A stretch of DNA of 64,000 bases from Bagarius yarrelli (taxonomy: Eukaryota; Chordata; Actinopteri; Siluriformes; Sisoridae), in NCBI GenBank assembly GCA_005784505.1, contig VCAZ01000008.1, forward strand, positions 10,501,263 to 10,565,262. Direction: 5' to 3'. The notes under the pieces were generated by a model. It was not told the DNA's origin, ran no database searches, and saw only the letters and a program-made list of their open reading frames with translations. Both the position numbers and the translations under genes were made by a program. Numbering within the stretch: position 1 is the first letter of the stretch; every line of letters starts with the position of its first letter. Below are positions 24,300 through 36,419 of the stretch, one piece after another.

Positions 24300-27200
24300 T
24301 TGTTTAATTCTGACCAGTAATAAGATTAAAAATTGATATTTTTATCCATAAAAGACCTAAATTTCAATTTAACCCCTTAGTTACTAAAATGCTGTACACT
24401 AGAACCCAGGGATGATCACTTAGCCTTTAAAGGGAGTTTAAGCTAAAGCTTTAAAATAAACTGTCTAAATAAATAAATATATAAAGATAAATAATAAATA
24501 AAGATATTTTATATAAGTTCTTAATGTTATAAATAAACTGTATAACCATATTCTCCATAAATTTCTGTCGCTTTTGATCTCTGAAGCTGTTAAACACCTC
24601 CTTTAACGGCTGACCTCATAATCTGACTGTTTTAGTATTTTCTCCTCTTTCGTTCTAGTCTGTTCCCATGACCTTGGATGACGCAGAAGTGAAAAAAAAA
24701 AAAATACTTTTACTCTGTACGAGTATCGGCGCTGGATACAGTTTACCCTAGGGCAGAGATTTCACAAAGACAAAGTCAATTTATTACTTCATACCAGCAT
24801 AATATAAACAATGCTTACGCTTTTTAGGGGCGACTCTACGACATGTAGTGTGATTTAAAGTGGTTTCAAAATGGCTGACAATTTAAGCACATTTTCAGAA
24901 ATAAGTTCATAAAGGTTATTAAGGGTGACGGAATTAATCAGTCTCTAGAATCGTAATATTCTGGCCGCATCTATTAGAGTATTTATGATAGTTGAACATA
25001 CTACACTTTATCATATAAAATGTATAAACCATAAAGAGGCCGTATTGTCCCCAATGGAACTAACAGCTATTTACTAAAAGATCTAAAAGTACTAAAAGTA
25101 GCTCCGCCCCTTTGACTGTCTACTTAAGTAAAGCTGCAACTGTTGCTTACATAAAGTTTCATTCTACACTTGTTCTTTTTACTTAAATTAATAAGTTAAC
25201 CATGCTTATCCCTACCTTAAGTGCACCTTATCTACTTGTTAACCTTTTTAGTACCAATTTGCAGTAAACCAGCGATTAAAGAAATTTTTTGAGTCATTCA
25301 TGGGTTTCCTGCTTTCCTACTGGTTACATGATAGACTTAGCCAATCAGGATAAATCAAATGGATAAGGTTATTAAAGTCATGTACCATTGACAGGTTAAA
25401 TAGTCTGAATGTAAATAGGCAAATGGTCAACATAAGTATTATTATATACATTTGCATTTATGTACAATTATTATTATATTATTTCTGTCCTTATACATAT
25501 GCAGCGTATCACCCTGAAGGAACCGAGCAATCTGATCGGTGATGCTAAAACGTGGCATCGGCTATGTTGTTTTCACACCTGGTTAGTTACCCTTCACAGT
25601 TAGACTCTGTCCACTCATCTCGCTCATGGCCTGCTGGTGATGAGTCAGGGCTTCTACATGTCCTACAAGCAGCTTTCCGATGCAGAGGCACCGTGTAATC
25701 CTTAACATCCCCTCACTCGTTTCAATTCATCACCTAAATCTTTCCACTCCCTCCCATCCCATCCACCACTCATTCATTTACCCTCAGGTCAGATTTAGAG
25801 TTATTTCTGTACCTGAGATCTTCTGAGCCTGAGCATTTAGATTAGTCCAGGTTACTTGCAGTTTTTTAATCCCGTGGTAATAGTTGCACGCTGTACTGTG
25901 GGACAGCAGGATTCATTCAGGTGAAATTTCACAGTGTTTTATATTCTCTTTATAGATAATTTGTGTATCTTATTACTAGATTATAACAAAAACTTAAAGA
26001 CTTATAATAACCTTATGATTTTATCCTAGAATAACATTCAATTTTTTATAATATAAACTTTTTATATTTATGCTAATTTATAATCATCTCACAAAGAGAA
26101 CTGAATATACAGCACAAGAGCGAGAGACATCAGACACATATAACACCATTTCTTAAATACCTATTGTTTATTCTATTAGGTAATGATGACCTCAACATTA
26201 CTTTGTTATATAAATTAGACTTCTACCATCTTCCAGCGTAAGGCTAAAATACACACTTTACTTCAGGATATGGGTGTCATTAAATATTTATTAATAAACC
26301 AGTGAATTTATACTTAATATGATAAAAACGCAATAAAACATGGTAATGTATTGATTTTATCGTTTTTATTTATTTAAAAAAAAAAAACAACCTGCATTAA
26401 TACATTTTCTCTGCACATGCAATGCAAATATGTTTTCCACAGCTTCTGATCTAAAGACAGCCTTAGACTGATCCTAGATCAGCAGTTACTGTATGAGCAG
26501 CTTTATTCTCGAATAAGCAACCAAAAGTAGCACCAGGCAGCGGTTTAGGTGGAAAAATTCCACTAAGAATTGTATATTTCTAGTCTTAAGTCCATGTTCT
26601 GTGACCAGGAAAAGACAAAGCCTTCCACAGCTTTAAACACTCTCCGCCTACTCATTTCAGGCCAAGTCTGGTTTTGCATTGATCGTTTATACCCAAAGAG
26701 AAATATAACGGTTACTTTTGTTCTCAAATACTTCAATCTGACCATGTGAGAAAAGGAAAAGAAACAGCAGCGTGCAGAGAATGTTGAGAAACGAGCCTTC
26801 TCTTCACATTCAGCTTCATGCGGTGAAGCACATGTCTCACTAGAAAGCAACAACAAAAGAGAAAAAGTCAGTCTGCCCATGTGAGCTCACTCTCCCACTG
26901 AGAAATGGTTTTCAATAGACAAACGGTTTCAGCTCTTTAAATGGCTGCCTGATGGGAAGAGCATGCCGCTAGCATGAGACTGGGCAGGTATTTACCAAGT
27001 CCCTATGGTTCAAAATGGAAAAAAAAAATCTTCCTGATGAATCATGTGACCTTTTCTAGGTCTCCTGCTGAAAAGAGGCTGATTATACAAGCAGGGCAGG
27101 GTGGGGTGGGGTGAGGTGAGGGTGTGTGTGGGGATCATTAAGGACTTACCGCGCACTAATGATGACACAGATCTGAAGAGACAGGTTTGAGAAGGTCCTG

Positions 27201-27540
27201 ACATACTTCAGCCGTCCAACCGCACCAGAAAAAGGCCTAAAATCACATGATAATATTTATAATGTTTCATTTTACACTTTAGTCCAAATTTTGGAGCAAT
27301 ATTTAAACTAATATAGGCCACCTGGCGTATCTTTTTCATCGACAAAAACGAAAAACTAAACAACTTTGCAGCTGCGCCTTTAATTTTTCTTTCTATATAA
27401 ATTATGCCACGTAATTTGATTTATATTGAAGTTTCTTTTTTGACTTTGCTTCTAGCGGCCTTCTGTGGAAAACAAATAGCTAGCTAGCTAAGTTTTATCA
27501 AATTTCTCAACAATATTGATAGGTGGATGTTATAACTAGT
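24300..27540. other. Intergenic, no confirmed gene
   Basis: 24300-25480 and 25940-26420 are AT-rich and empty. 25490-25800 is unique, GC-richer sequence without a frame. 26560-26880 on the minus strand has a 105-codon frame with a hydrophobic start (GRLTFSLLLLL), but it has no domain and no supporting splice context. 27150-27236 on the minus strand is an exon-like segment. Confidence 0.35.
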
Positions 27541-27549
27541 GTTGGTATA

Positions 27550-27880
27550 ACCCTAATTCAAGTTCAAGGAGCTTTATTGTCATTTCAACCATATATAGCA
27601 GATGCAGTACACAGTGAAATGAGATAACGTTTCTCCAGGAGCCCCTGGTGCTACACAAAACATAGAATTTTACAAAACAACAAAGAGCCACTAAACAGGA
27701 TAGACATAAAGTGCATGTGTGCAACCTAGTGCAGACAGTGCAGACACAGACATTACAAAGACAGTGCAAAGAAGACAATAGAGAACATAACGCTGGACAG
27801 GACATTCAATAGTGCCAACCATATTGTTAAATGAGGTAAGACATGGAATGCGCAAATTAATAACAATATTGTGCAAATAG
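27550..27880 (+). mobile_element. Dispersed fish repeat ('ctttattgtcatttcaaccat' family)
   Basis: agctttattgtcatttcaac, gtacacagtgaaatgagata, tctccaggagcccctggtgc and aacctagtgcagacagtgca belong to a repeat widely seen in fish, probably a LINE-derived tail. No frame of interest. Confidence 0.55.
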
Positions 27881-27894
27881 GTAGTTCAGATCAA

Positions 27895-28115
27895 TGTGTT
27901 GAGCACCTAATCAAACACACCTGAACTAGCTAGCTTGCTAGGTATACTAGCTTTCTAGTTATACTTGAAACTAGCAGACTGGTGTGTTGATGCAAGTTGG
28001 AGATAAACTCTGCAACCATTTATACAATTGAGCAATTGGGGGTTAAGGGTCTTGCTTGCGGCTTGGTGGTTGGTAGTCCAACACCTTAACCATGAGCCAC
28101 CACTTCCCCACCACT
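27895..28115 (+). mobile_element. hAT MITE fragment followed by SINE fragment
   Basis: caaacacacctgaactagct and ggagataaactctgcaac are inner parts of the MITE family seen complete at 4621. From 28018 the SINE block acaattgagcaattgggggt, ttggtagtccaacacctt and gagccaccacttcccc follows. Confidence 0.55.
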
Positions 28116-28354
28116 CTAGTATAACCCATATTATAACCCAGTGAAAGTTATGCGAAGTAAATGCATGCTTTAATGAGCTATTTTAATATTTATAGAAGGT
28201 ATATATTATATAGTAGTGATTAGCATAGAGGATTGACAAACAAGCTGGAGTGATGTTTCTGGGGCAGAAACACATCCTGTGGGTAGATTATTAGTAAATA
28301 ATGTATTGGAGCTAAATATTTACAGTTACAGCATCAATGAGCAGGGGCACCACT

Positions 28355-28450
28355 AAGGATGATTTTCAAAGGATCCATGCGCTTTGGGGGCCCCCCAGAA
28401 ATCTGTAATATGAGTGGCAACAGTAATAGCAGTAAAGTAATACTAGGTTC
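28355..28450 (+). repeat. Dispersed repeat A ('ggccccccagaaatctg')
   Basis: ggggccccccagaaatctgt, then aatagcagtaaagtaata. Similar copies occur at 36.76-36.85 kb and 63.88-64.0 kb. Confidence 0.6.
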
Positions 28451-28698
28451 AGATCATATTCTTTATGACGGTGGCCCTGTTGATGAGTAGATTGATGCTG
28501 GTTCACTATATCACAAACAAGTGTACCAAAAGCCAACACGTTTGTGTGTATTAATTATTAATTATGTCTAAACTGGTAACATTTTCTTGAATTAAGCAGC
28601 TACTTAGAAGCTGATTGTTTTGAAGTTTGCAGATTGTCGTCTGTTTTACTAGCAGTTGCTAAAATTCACCTTCATTTGTGATATTGTTACTATACAAA

Positions 28699-28890
28699 CA
28701 CATTTACATTATTTGGCAGACGCTCTTATCCAGAGCGACATACAATATTCCTTGTTATACAACTGAGCAATTGGGGGTTAAGGGCCTTGCTCAGGTGCCC
28801 AGCAGTGGTGGCATGGTGGAGCTGGGAATCAAACCCGGTTCCTCAAGTTAATAGTCCAACAACTTAACCACTGCACTACCACAACACCAA
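28699..28890 (+). mobile_element. SINE, 'catttggcagacgc' family
   Basis: cattatttggcagacgctct, atccagagcgacatacaa, aactgagcaattgggggtta, tcaggtgcccagcagtgg, gctgggaatcaaaccc, aacaacttaaccactgcac. Nearly full length. Confidence 0.85.
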
Positions 28891-28899
28891 ATCCGAAGC

Positions 28900-30355
28900 A
28901 TTCTACAAACCATACTGTATGTATTACATACACTGTCAGAAATCGTTGTTAATCAGACTTGTCACTCCTATATTATCCAACCTCTCCAAAGGTATTCTGA
29001 AGACCAACCTTGTCCAAAAAGACTTCTCCTGTTTTAGGGCTTGTTTGACTTTTGAGTCATAGAGTGTGTAACAGAGCACACACAGGATTCAGGTTAATGA
29101 GGGATCATAGTGTTGTTGCTAAGAGTGTTAGCAAGAGTCAGAGCAGTAGTAAGCGTATCGGTCGCTGGAGATTTTCCACATTTTTACCCTCTGCCATACA
29201 CACTAAAAAGACTAGAGAATCTAGTGAATTAAACTAAATCTAGTGAATTATACTAAAAATAATCAAATCGAAATTAAAATTAAATAATGTGAATTGAAAT
29301 TGAGTTGAACTGAATTAAATAGATTGTAGACATTCTGCTAGTGTGTTAATGATAATGGAATAATGTTCAACAGTTTGGGGTTTTTGGGGTTGTTTTTTTT
29401 TTACAATTTTTTAGCAAAAAACACTGATTTGACTAATCATCAGCTTTAAATGGCTCTATAAGCAGTTTAAGACTCAGTTTTCTGGCACACACAAGGTTCT
29501 CACTAAGAATAAAATAATGTACATTATTTGTAGGTTAATTCTTACATTTCCCGTTCGGGAGGCTCCAGTTGGCTACATTAGCTAGCTAGCAATCCCCTGT
29601 GGCAACTTTAGAGGTACCTAGCCTGTCCTCTTTCTATCAAATTCACATGTTATAACCAATAATAGAAATTAAGTCTATACTGTATGTGCTTATAATCTGT
29701 GTGTGCTTATAATCTAAAGCACTTATTAGCATGGGGTGCCAGCTAGCAAGCTGAAGTGATCCTCCTTGAGGAGCTCAATTTTAAAGTGTTCTTTTTAGTA
29801 AAGGAACAATTAAAGATTTCATGTAGTATAAGCCTTTTGTAATAGAGTCGTGTGTGTGTCAAAAGATTAATTTCTAGATGCAAATCATCCAATTCAACAC
29901 AATAGTGCTGCAAGCTAGCGCCACCAAACCATACCAAAGAAAAAACACAGAGAGCATGTGGAAAAAACCCCAGAGAGCAACAAGCAATGGGCAGCGCTCA
30001 CAACACCAGCTGTGTAAAGTTTTCCCTGCAAGATCCGAGCTATTCTTAGTTAAATAAATGTGGAAAACCATTGGATGTAAAGAAGAGGTCATTACTCACA
30101 CACTTCAGCTCTCAAAACACACACAAAACATAACAAAAGCACAACTGGAATTTTCTATTTTAGCTGAAACATATTAGATATCACAGCTGTGGAAATTAGG
30201 ACTGGAAGTATTGCCACACTTGACCATCCGATTCCAGATGTAGTCTCACTCGTCCTCCTATAATAATGTCCAAACTTCTTGTAAGTCTTTCCGCTGAATA
30301 GCGTTGCGTGTTAGTTTAAAATAATTAATTGACTGTGTGGATTTGATCATTCAGT
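28900..30355. other. Intergenic, no gene seen
   Basis: Mixed AT-rich DNA with a few short frames but no domain, splice-bounded exon or RNA gene. A short taaactaaatc/taaattaaaat-type run occurs at 29220-29330. Confidence 0.45.
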
Positions 30356-30359
30356 TGCA

Positions 30360-30700
30360 ATAGTATTAATGAGATCAGGCACTAATGTTGAGTTGAGGAG
30401 ATCTGGGGTTCAGTCCGTGTTCCAGTTTATCCCAAAGGTGTTCAGATTAAAGGGGTTGAGTAAGACTTCTACTTCTACTCCAATCAGAACCCAGCATGTC
30501 TTCATAGTGTTCAGGGACTTTGTGCACAGGGACATTGTCGTGCTGGAACAGGGTTTGAGTCTCCAGTAAGGGAATAATGTAACGTGGCATCATACAAAGT
30601 CATCATAGACAACTGTGTGATTCAGACCTTGAGGAGCAGTTCGGAAAAGAGACTCTTATGTGAGTGTCCACAAACTTTTGGCCATATCTTTTTAGAATGT
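30360..30700. mobile_element. Tc1/mariner-like remnant
   Basis: gagatcaggcactaatgttg, cagtttatcccaaaggtgtt, ctttgtgcacagggacattg, tgctggaacagggtttgag and aaacttttggccatatc follow the order of fish Tc1-type elements. Most of the transposase region is lost. Confidence 0.65.
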
Positions 30701-31004
30701 GTCTTTTTTGAAGCGTCAGTGAAATAAATAAATTCCCTGGACACAAATTTGCTTGTGGTTACCCTTCTTTCCTGAAATTCTCTACAGATTTGTATTTTCA
30801 TCACGCTCCCCAAAAGGAGTTTATAAGCGTGTTCTAACCCTCCCGACTTCTCATAGCCTTTAAACCGTAAGAGCACCGTAGTCTAATCCCACTGCAGTCG
30901 GGGAAATAAAGTCTTTGTTCTGAGATTACTTCTGCAGCTGTATTATAATAATCTGTGGTAATCTGTTTTTTTGTAGGGCGTGTAATCCAAACAAACATCA
31001 GACA

Positions 31005-31555
31005 CCAGATCATCAGTGTGTGTGTGTGGTAGTGTTTGTGTGTGTGTAAGACTGTACAATATTTTATAGTGTAATATAGTATGTTATTATACTTCCTGTT
31101 TAGTTTTGTGTTTGTGTGTGTGTGTGTGTGTTATCACTGTGTATACTTTAGCACTCTATGCTATTGATTTAGGTCTGTGTTTGTGTTAAGATAGTATAGA
31201 TACTCTGTAAACTATACATGTAATGTTATTAAAATAGATATTTAGCTGTGTGTGTATCATATGCCGCAACATACTATCAATTTAGGTGTGTGTGTCTGTG
31301 TCTGTGTGTGTATGTGAGTGTGCGTATTGTATGCTGTTATATGCTAACAATTTGGGGGGGCGGGTGTATTCCGTATGCCGTTATGTGCCACCAATTTAGG
31401 TGTGTGTGTGTGCATGTGTTAGACTCTGTATATTATAGTATGATATAGTATGATATGTTGTTTTGTTTGGTGTGTGTTTTATAACTATGTATACTTTAGC
31501 ACTATATCGTACTGATTTAGGGGGGGGTGTATGTGTGTGCGCTGAATCACATGCT
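31005..31555 (+). repeat. Degenerate GT-rich minisatellite
   Basis: At least five copies of a unit carrying actttagcac/tatgc...atttagg followed by (GT)n, at about 31135, 31250, 31330, 31370 and 31490. Spacing is irregular. G runs follow several copies. Confidence 0.7.
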
Positions 31556-31583
31556 TAACACTCTCTTTTTTTCTTTCACACTG

Positions 31584-31584
<1 letters not shown>

Positions 31585-31614
<30 letters not shown>

Positions 31615-31862
31615 CTCAGCATGTTGCTTGAGTGGAAAGAACCTTGCCTGACATTTAGAGGTCATAGTAACACAGTTAGCTTTAAATCTTATCCTTAATA
31701 TTAGATTTCAGTTGAATAAAAAAGATTTTTTCTATTGAAAACTTAATTTCATGTTTACAGAACACACAACCCTCAATCTTTAAACGCTAGAGTTTATGTA
31801 GAAGAAAAAAATACAGGCTGCCTCACCAGTTCACCAGCAAGTGTGTCTTGCACACACTCACA

Positions 31863-31910
<48 letters not shown>

Positions 31911-31915
31911 CACAA
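31585..31915. repeat. Two (CA)n microsatellites
   Basis: CA tracts at 31586-31612 and 31853-31913, separated by unique AT-rich sequence. Confidence 0.95.
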
Positions 31916-32282
31916 TTTGAGGAACGCTGTATTCCACAATCTTTTTACGCACTCTTTTACAGATTGGAGAGCCTCTGTCCATCTTTAATTCTGAGAGACT
32001 CTGTCTCTCTAAAATGTCCCTTTACAGCTAATTATCTTACAAACCTGATGTCAATTAATTTAATTAGTTGCTAAATGATTTCTCAGCTGAATGTTTTCAA
32101 AATGTATTGCTTTTTTAGCCCTTTGTTGGCCTGGTGCCAACTTTTGTAAGACCTGTAGCAGGCATCCAATTTAAAATAAGCTCATTTAATGATTAAATGT
32201 AACACATTTCTCAGTTTAATCACATGTTATCTGTTTTATTTTAAATAAAATATCGGGTCATGTGATTTGAAAGTCTTTTAGT

Positions 32283-32350
32283 CTGGGGGGGGGCAGTTGA
32301 TTCGCTTTGGTGACCCCTTTGGTAACAGATGAAAGAAAAAGAATGATAAT
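32283..32350 (+). mobile_element. LINE 3' tail fragment
   Basis: ttgattcgctttggtgaccc then gaaagaaaaagaatga is the extreme 3' end of the LINE family at 3.7 and 15.1 kb. Confidence 0.5.
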
Positions 32351-32854
32351 GTAATGAATGATGGTGTAATATTCGCACTTGGTATTATATTAATGTACAT
32401 ATTGTAATTATTGTAAAATAGGGGTGGGGCAAATAATAATAGTGATACTGTAAGTGTATATTGTCAGCTTTACTTCCTACTGAAAGTGGAGGAGTTTTAG
32501 AGTTTGATGTCCACTGGTAGTATAGACTTCCTGTGGCGTTCTGGGGTATCATGGCGTTGTTAGTGCTGTTTGTACGTAACGCTGACTAGCTAATAGCAGG
32601 AATTGACAATAAAAACTATTGTGATGAATATAAAGTCTCTTAAGCGACCTGGTAATAAAAATTTCTTTTGACTTCCTGAAAAAAAATCTAGACGAATAAG
32701 TGAAAAGACAGCTTTAATGTTAATATACTTTAGCAAGGCTGTGTTATACTGAAGGGATTTGCTTTAATATATTCAGCAAGAGAAGTGTGTGTGTGGGTGT
32801 GTGTGTGTGTCGAGGGCGTGTAACAAAGGATAATCATGTGTTTGCTGGAATTTC

Positions 32855-32887
<33 letters not shown>

Positions 32888-34090
32888 GCATGTGTAAGCT
32901 TGCAAATTTGTACACCGTCGCTAAGTTAACTCGACTGAGTATGAGATGAAACCCAATACTTTTGGTTCCTACTAAAGAAAGCAGCATTTTCCAGCTGTTA
33001 AGTTTCCACAGGTGTCGAGTTTCGGTCCAGCGATTCGTGTCCCTGTGATCAGCTGAGAGTAGCGGCCATTTCCGCTGTCTGACCGGCGCATGCTTCAGAT
33101 AGCTGCGTTTAACCGTGTGGCTAAATTTATGTTCAAACAGGTTGAGTGAGACAGAAGACCTGCTTCTGCAGGAACAATAAACCCGCCTGTCATTTTCAGC
33201 TGATTTACCGCTTCGCCTGTGGGTTTACTTTCTAAAATTATTTTAAATGTTCGGATTTGTAGACAGCTGGATTCTAAATGAATTCTCTGCAGGTGAATGT
33301 GGAAATTATCTATTAGTACAGAATGTTTTTGCAGATTCGGGTTACAAAGTTTGAGCTAACTAACTTATACTGTGTTTACAATAAATGCGAAGCGGATATG
33401 CACATCCCATATCCCACATTTCCTCATTTTCACTAAATTTTGGGTTTCCTGCAAATGACTATTATAAAGATTTCCTCCATTTGCTGATACGACAGATGTA
33501 TCTACATATCTATGTATCTATTTCCGCATTTTCCCAAGATGCTTTGTGGTTATCAAGCTAATTGTGTCATTGGTTCTTGCTTTAACAATTATCGTAGGAG
33601 AAGTCGCACTGCAGAAAATCTACTGATACTAACAGAATTTCATCAGAGGAAAAACTGATCGCAGCGGCTGTCAATCGTCTGCCGGAGAACACGTCAAACT
33701 AGCAAACAAAGACAACAGATTTTAGCATAAAATTATAGAAATCGAATTTTAAAGTAATCACACAGTGTAAATCAGAATTAGCGTTCATGAACCCATGCTA
33801 ACCTACCAACTCCCTCGTTTCTCTTTTTTTTGGTTGTTTTTCTCTTTTCTTGTCATGGTGTGAGGTGTGTACAGCTGTGTCTGTGCTTGACTTGGCTCGA
33901 CTCCGAGCTGATCGGCTTTCCTCGGCGTTGAGGAGGGTTTAACTGTACCTCTGTCTGAAAATTGAAAACTCTGCTGATTCAAAGCGAATTAATGCAGTTT
34001 AAACACACTGCGGTCGTCCGGCTGGGAATAAAATAAAGTCGGTTGCCAAGACGTTTAAAAGCAGGTTTCTTAAGCAAAACATTTTAAGGT
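32350..34090. other. Intergenic, no gene seen
   Basis: GT tracts at 32788-32809 and 32860-32887. 33000-33250 is GC-richer and repeat-free. 33590-33720 is a dispersed repeat related to 38.43-38.56 kb. No coding exon. Confidence 0.45.
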
Positions 34091-34094
34091 AATT

Positions 34095-34230
34095 CCATAA
34101 TTTGGGTAATGTTACATTAATACAATAAACAATTATATTATTTATACAACTAAGCAGTTAAGAAAGTCTCGCTTAAGGGCCCAGCGGCGGTTTGGGAAAT
34201 TGAACTCATGACCTTCTGATTAGCAAATAA
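34095..34230 (+). mobile_element. SINE fragment, 'catttggcagacgc' family
   Basis: atttatacaactaagcagtt, gctcgcttaagggcccag-type text and ttgaactcatgaccttctga; decayed middle part only. Confidence 0.5.
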
Positions 34231-34407
34231 AGACATTTTTAACACATTTTTGCATACAAAGTTATAGAAAAATATTACTTTAACTACACTATAATTTTTA
34301 ATCTAATAATTACGAGACAAAATAAATACTTTTAAAATCATTATTAAATCTTTACAATAATACTGGGAGTCGGAACATGGCGGGTTTTTTTGTGTTTTAC
34401 ACACTCA

Positions 34408-34588
34408 TACGTGGTGGCTCATGGTTAGGGTGCTCGAATACCAACCTGAAGATTGTGAGTTTGATTCTCAGCTCCACCAAGCTACCACTGTTGGGCCCCT
34501 GAGCAAGGCCCTTAATCCCAAATTGCTCTGTTGTATAAATGTAAGTCGCTCTGAATAAGGGCATCTGTCAAATGCTGTAAATGTAATA
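34408..34588 (-). mobile_element. SINE, 'catttggcagacgc' family, reverse copy
   Basis: gtggtggctcatggttaggg, agattgtgagtttgattctc, agctccaccaagctaccact, gcccctgagcaaggccctta, tctgtcaaatgctgtaaatg. Full length. Confidence 0.85.
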
Positions 34589-35271
34589 ATGCAAGAAACC
34601 ATGACGTGGCCCTCACAGATAAAAGTTTGGCAATTTGTTAGTTTGTCACTTGTTTAAGACATTATTTTTTCCAGCAAAAATAGTTTATATTTCAAAATAA
34701 TAATAATGCAGTAAAGTGCTGATCTACTAAAACACACAGAACAATGCAAACACACTGACATAACTCTTCCAAATTTGTGTGCCTGACCTTCTTTTCACTG
34801 CTATCAAAGCTTCACAGCTGTGCCGCAAAGCACTACGTTCGCACCGGAGCTAATTTTAACTAGCAGCCACTGATTTTGTTAATCAGCAATAAGCAATAAG
34901 ACTTTTATCTTAAAACTCTTTTCTATGCGAGGGTGTGAGACTAATTCATGTGACGCATGACTCGTTATGTGTTTAAACCACTTATGTGTGCATTGTGTGC
35001 AGTGTGTGTTTAAACAATGCAGCTGCATAGATGTAGAGATGAAGGTCTGAGTCATCGAACAACTATTCGAGATGCATACGCTCGGTGGAAACGCCAGCGG
35101 AGACACAGTGCTTTGTGTTGTAGAATGAATTTAAAGTGTTGTACATGTCTCAGCAGATTACCGGAGTTTATCCCTATAGCAGGGCAAACTCAGCTTTGCT
35201 CTGACAAGCATGTGTGCAGAAGTAAAGCAGACAGTTTCAAAATGTTATTGAGAATATCTCATTAATAACCT

Positions 35272-35975
35272 ATCAACTTACAATTGCAAGGTATAAAGTT
35301 AAAATTGCGAAATATATGGAAAAAATTGTGAGGTATAAAATCAGAACTGCAAGGTATAAAGTTAAAATTGCGAAATATATGGAAAAAATTGTGAGGTATA
35401 AAGTCAGAAATGTGAGATATAAAGCCAGAATTGTGAGGTATAAAGTCAGAATTGCGAAATATAAAGAAAAAATTGTTAGGTATAAAGTCAGAATTTTGAG
35501 ATAAAAGTCAAAATTTTGAGATATAAAATCAGACTTTTTAGGTATAGAGTCAGAAATGCGAGGTATAAAGTCAGAATTGCAAAAAAATGTTTCAAAATTG
35601 TACTTCCACATAGAATCGTTGGAAAGATAAACTGGAGTTTTATTGTGAGATATAAAGTCAGAATTGTGAGATATAAAGTCAGAATTGTGAAATATAAAAT
35701 TAGAATTGTGAGGTATGAAGTTAGAATTTTGAGATATAAAATCTGAATTTTAAGGTATAAAATTAGAATTGTGAGGTATGAAGTTAGAATTTTGAGATAT
35801 AAAATCTGAATTTTAAGGTATATAGTCAGAACTGCAAGGTATAAAGTCAGAATTGTAAGATATAAAGTCAGAATTGCAAAATATAAAGAAAAACTTGTGA
35901 GGTATAAAGTCAGACTTGTAAGGTATAAAGTCGGAATTGCGAGATATAAAGAATTGAAAGAAAATGTTTAAAAAT
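35272..35975 (+). repeat. Minisatellite, ~21-22 bp 'ggtataaagtcagaattgcga' unit
   Basis: About thirty degenerate copies of (ga)(gg/ga)tataaagtcagaattg. The block 35280-35340 is duplicated at once, and a second longer duplication spans 35700-35820. A 50-bp non-repeat insert lies at 35585-35640. Related units occur at 44.8 and 46.9 kb. Confidence 0.9.
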
Positions 35976-36039
35976 TGATAAACTGGAGTTTTATTTTGCA
36001 TTGTTAGTAACTTTTTATCAAAATCAAGCGTAGAACCAA

Positions 36040-36120
36040 AGAATGGTAAGCGGTAGCTTAGTGGTGTTGGTGTTGGACTACTAAATGGAAAATTGTGGGT
36101 TCAATTCTCACCATCAAGTT
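36040..36120 (-). mobile_element. SINE fragment, reverse
   Basis: ggtagcttagtggtgttggt, ttggactactaaatgg, aattgtgggttcaattctca, ccatcaag: the 3' part of the family in reverse orientation. Confidence 0.55.
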
Positions 36121-36182
36121 AGATTAGTGTTTAAAGTGTTGGGACGTGAGTCTATGGTTGAAATTTCTGCATGCAATGAACT

Positions 36183-36183
<1 letters not shown>

Positions 36184-36251
<68 letters not shown>

Positions 36252-36345
36252 TTCAGACAGACACCAAGCAGTATATTGAAAATGGTAGGGAGACAGGCAG
36301 AAAGACAAATAGTAGCAGGAGGTAGAGAGAGAGAGACAGACGGAC
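36184..36345 (+). repeat. (GA)n microsatellite with purine-rich flank
   Basis: Uninterrupted GA from 36197 to 36247, then degenerate gacaga/gagaga text to about 36345. Confidence 0.95.
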
Positions 36346-36419
36346 ATTAGTATAGATACAGACAGGACTGTGCTGGACTGCTGTTCGAATGATTGTTTGT
36401 TCAATTCCTTAACTGCTCA

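Noticed and set aside
26563..26880. 105-residue minus-strand frame with signal-peptide-like start
   Set aside because: No domain, no splice support, and composition like the flanks.
35272..35975. CRISPR-like spaced repeat at 35 kb
   Set aside because: Repeats are contiguous and degenerate without unique spacers, and the genome is clearly eukaryotic.
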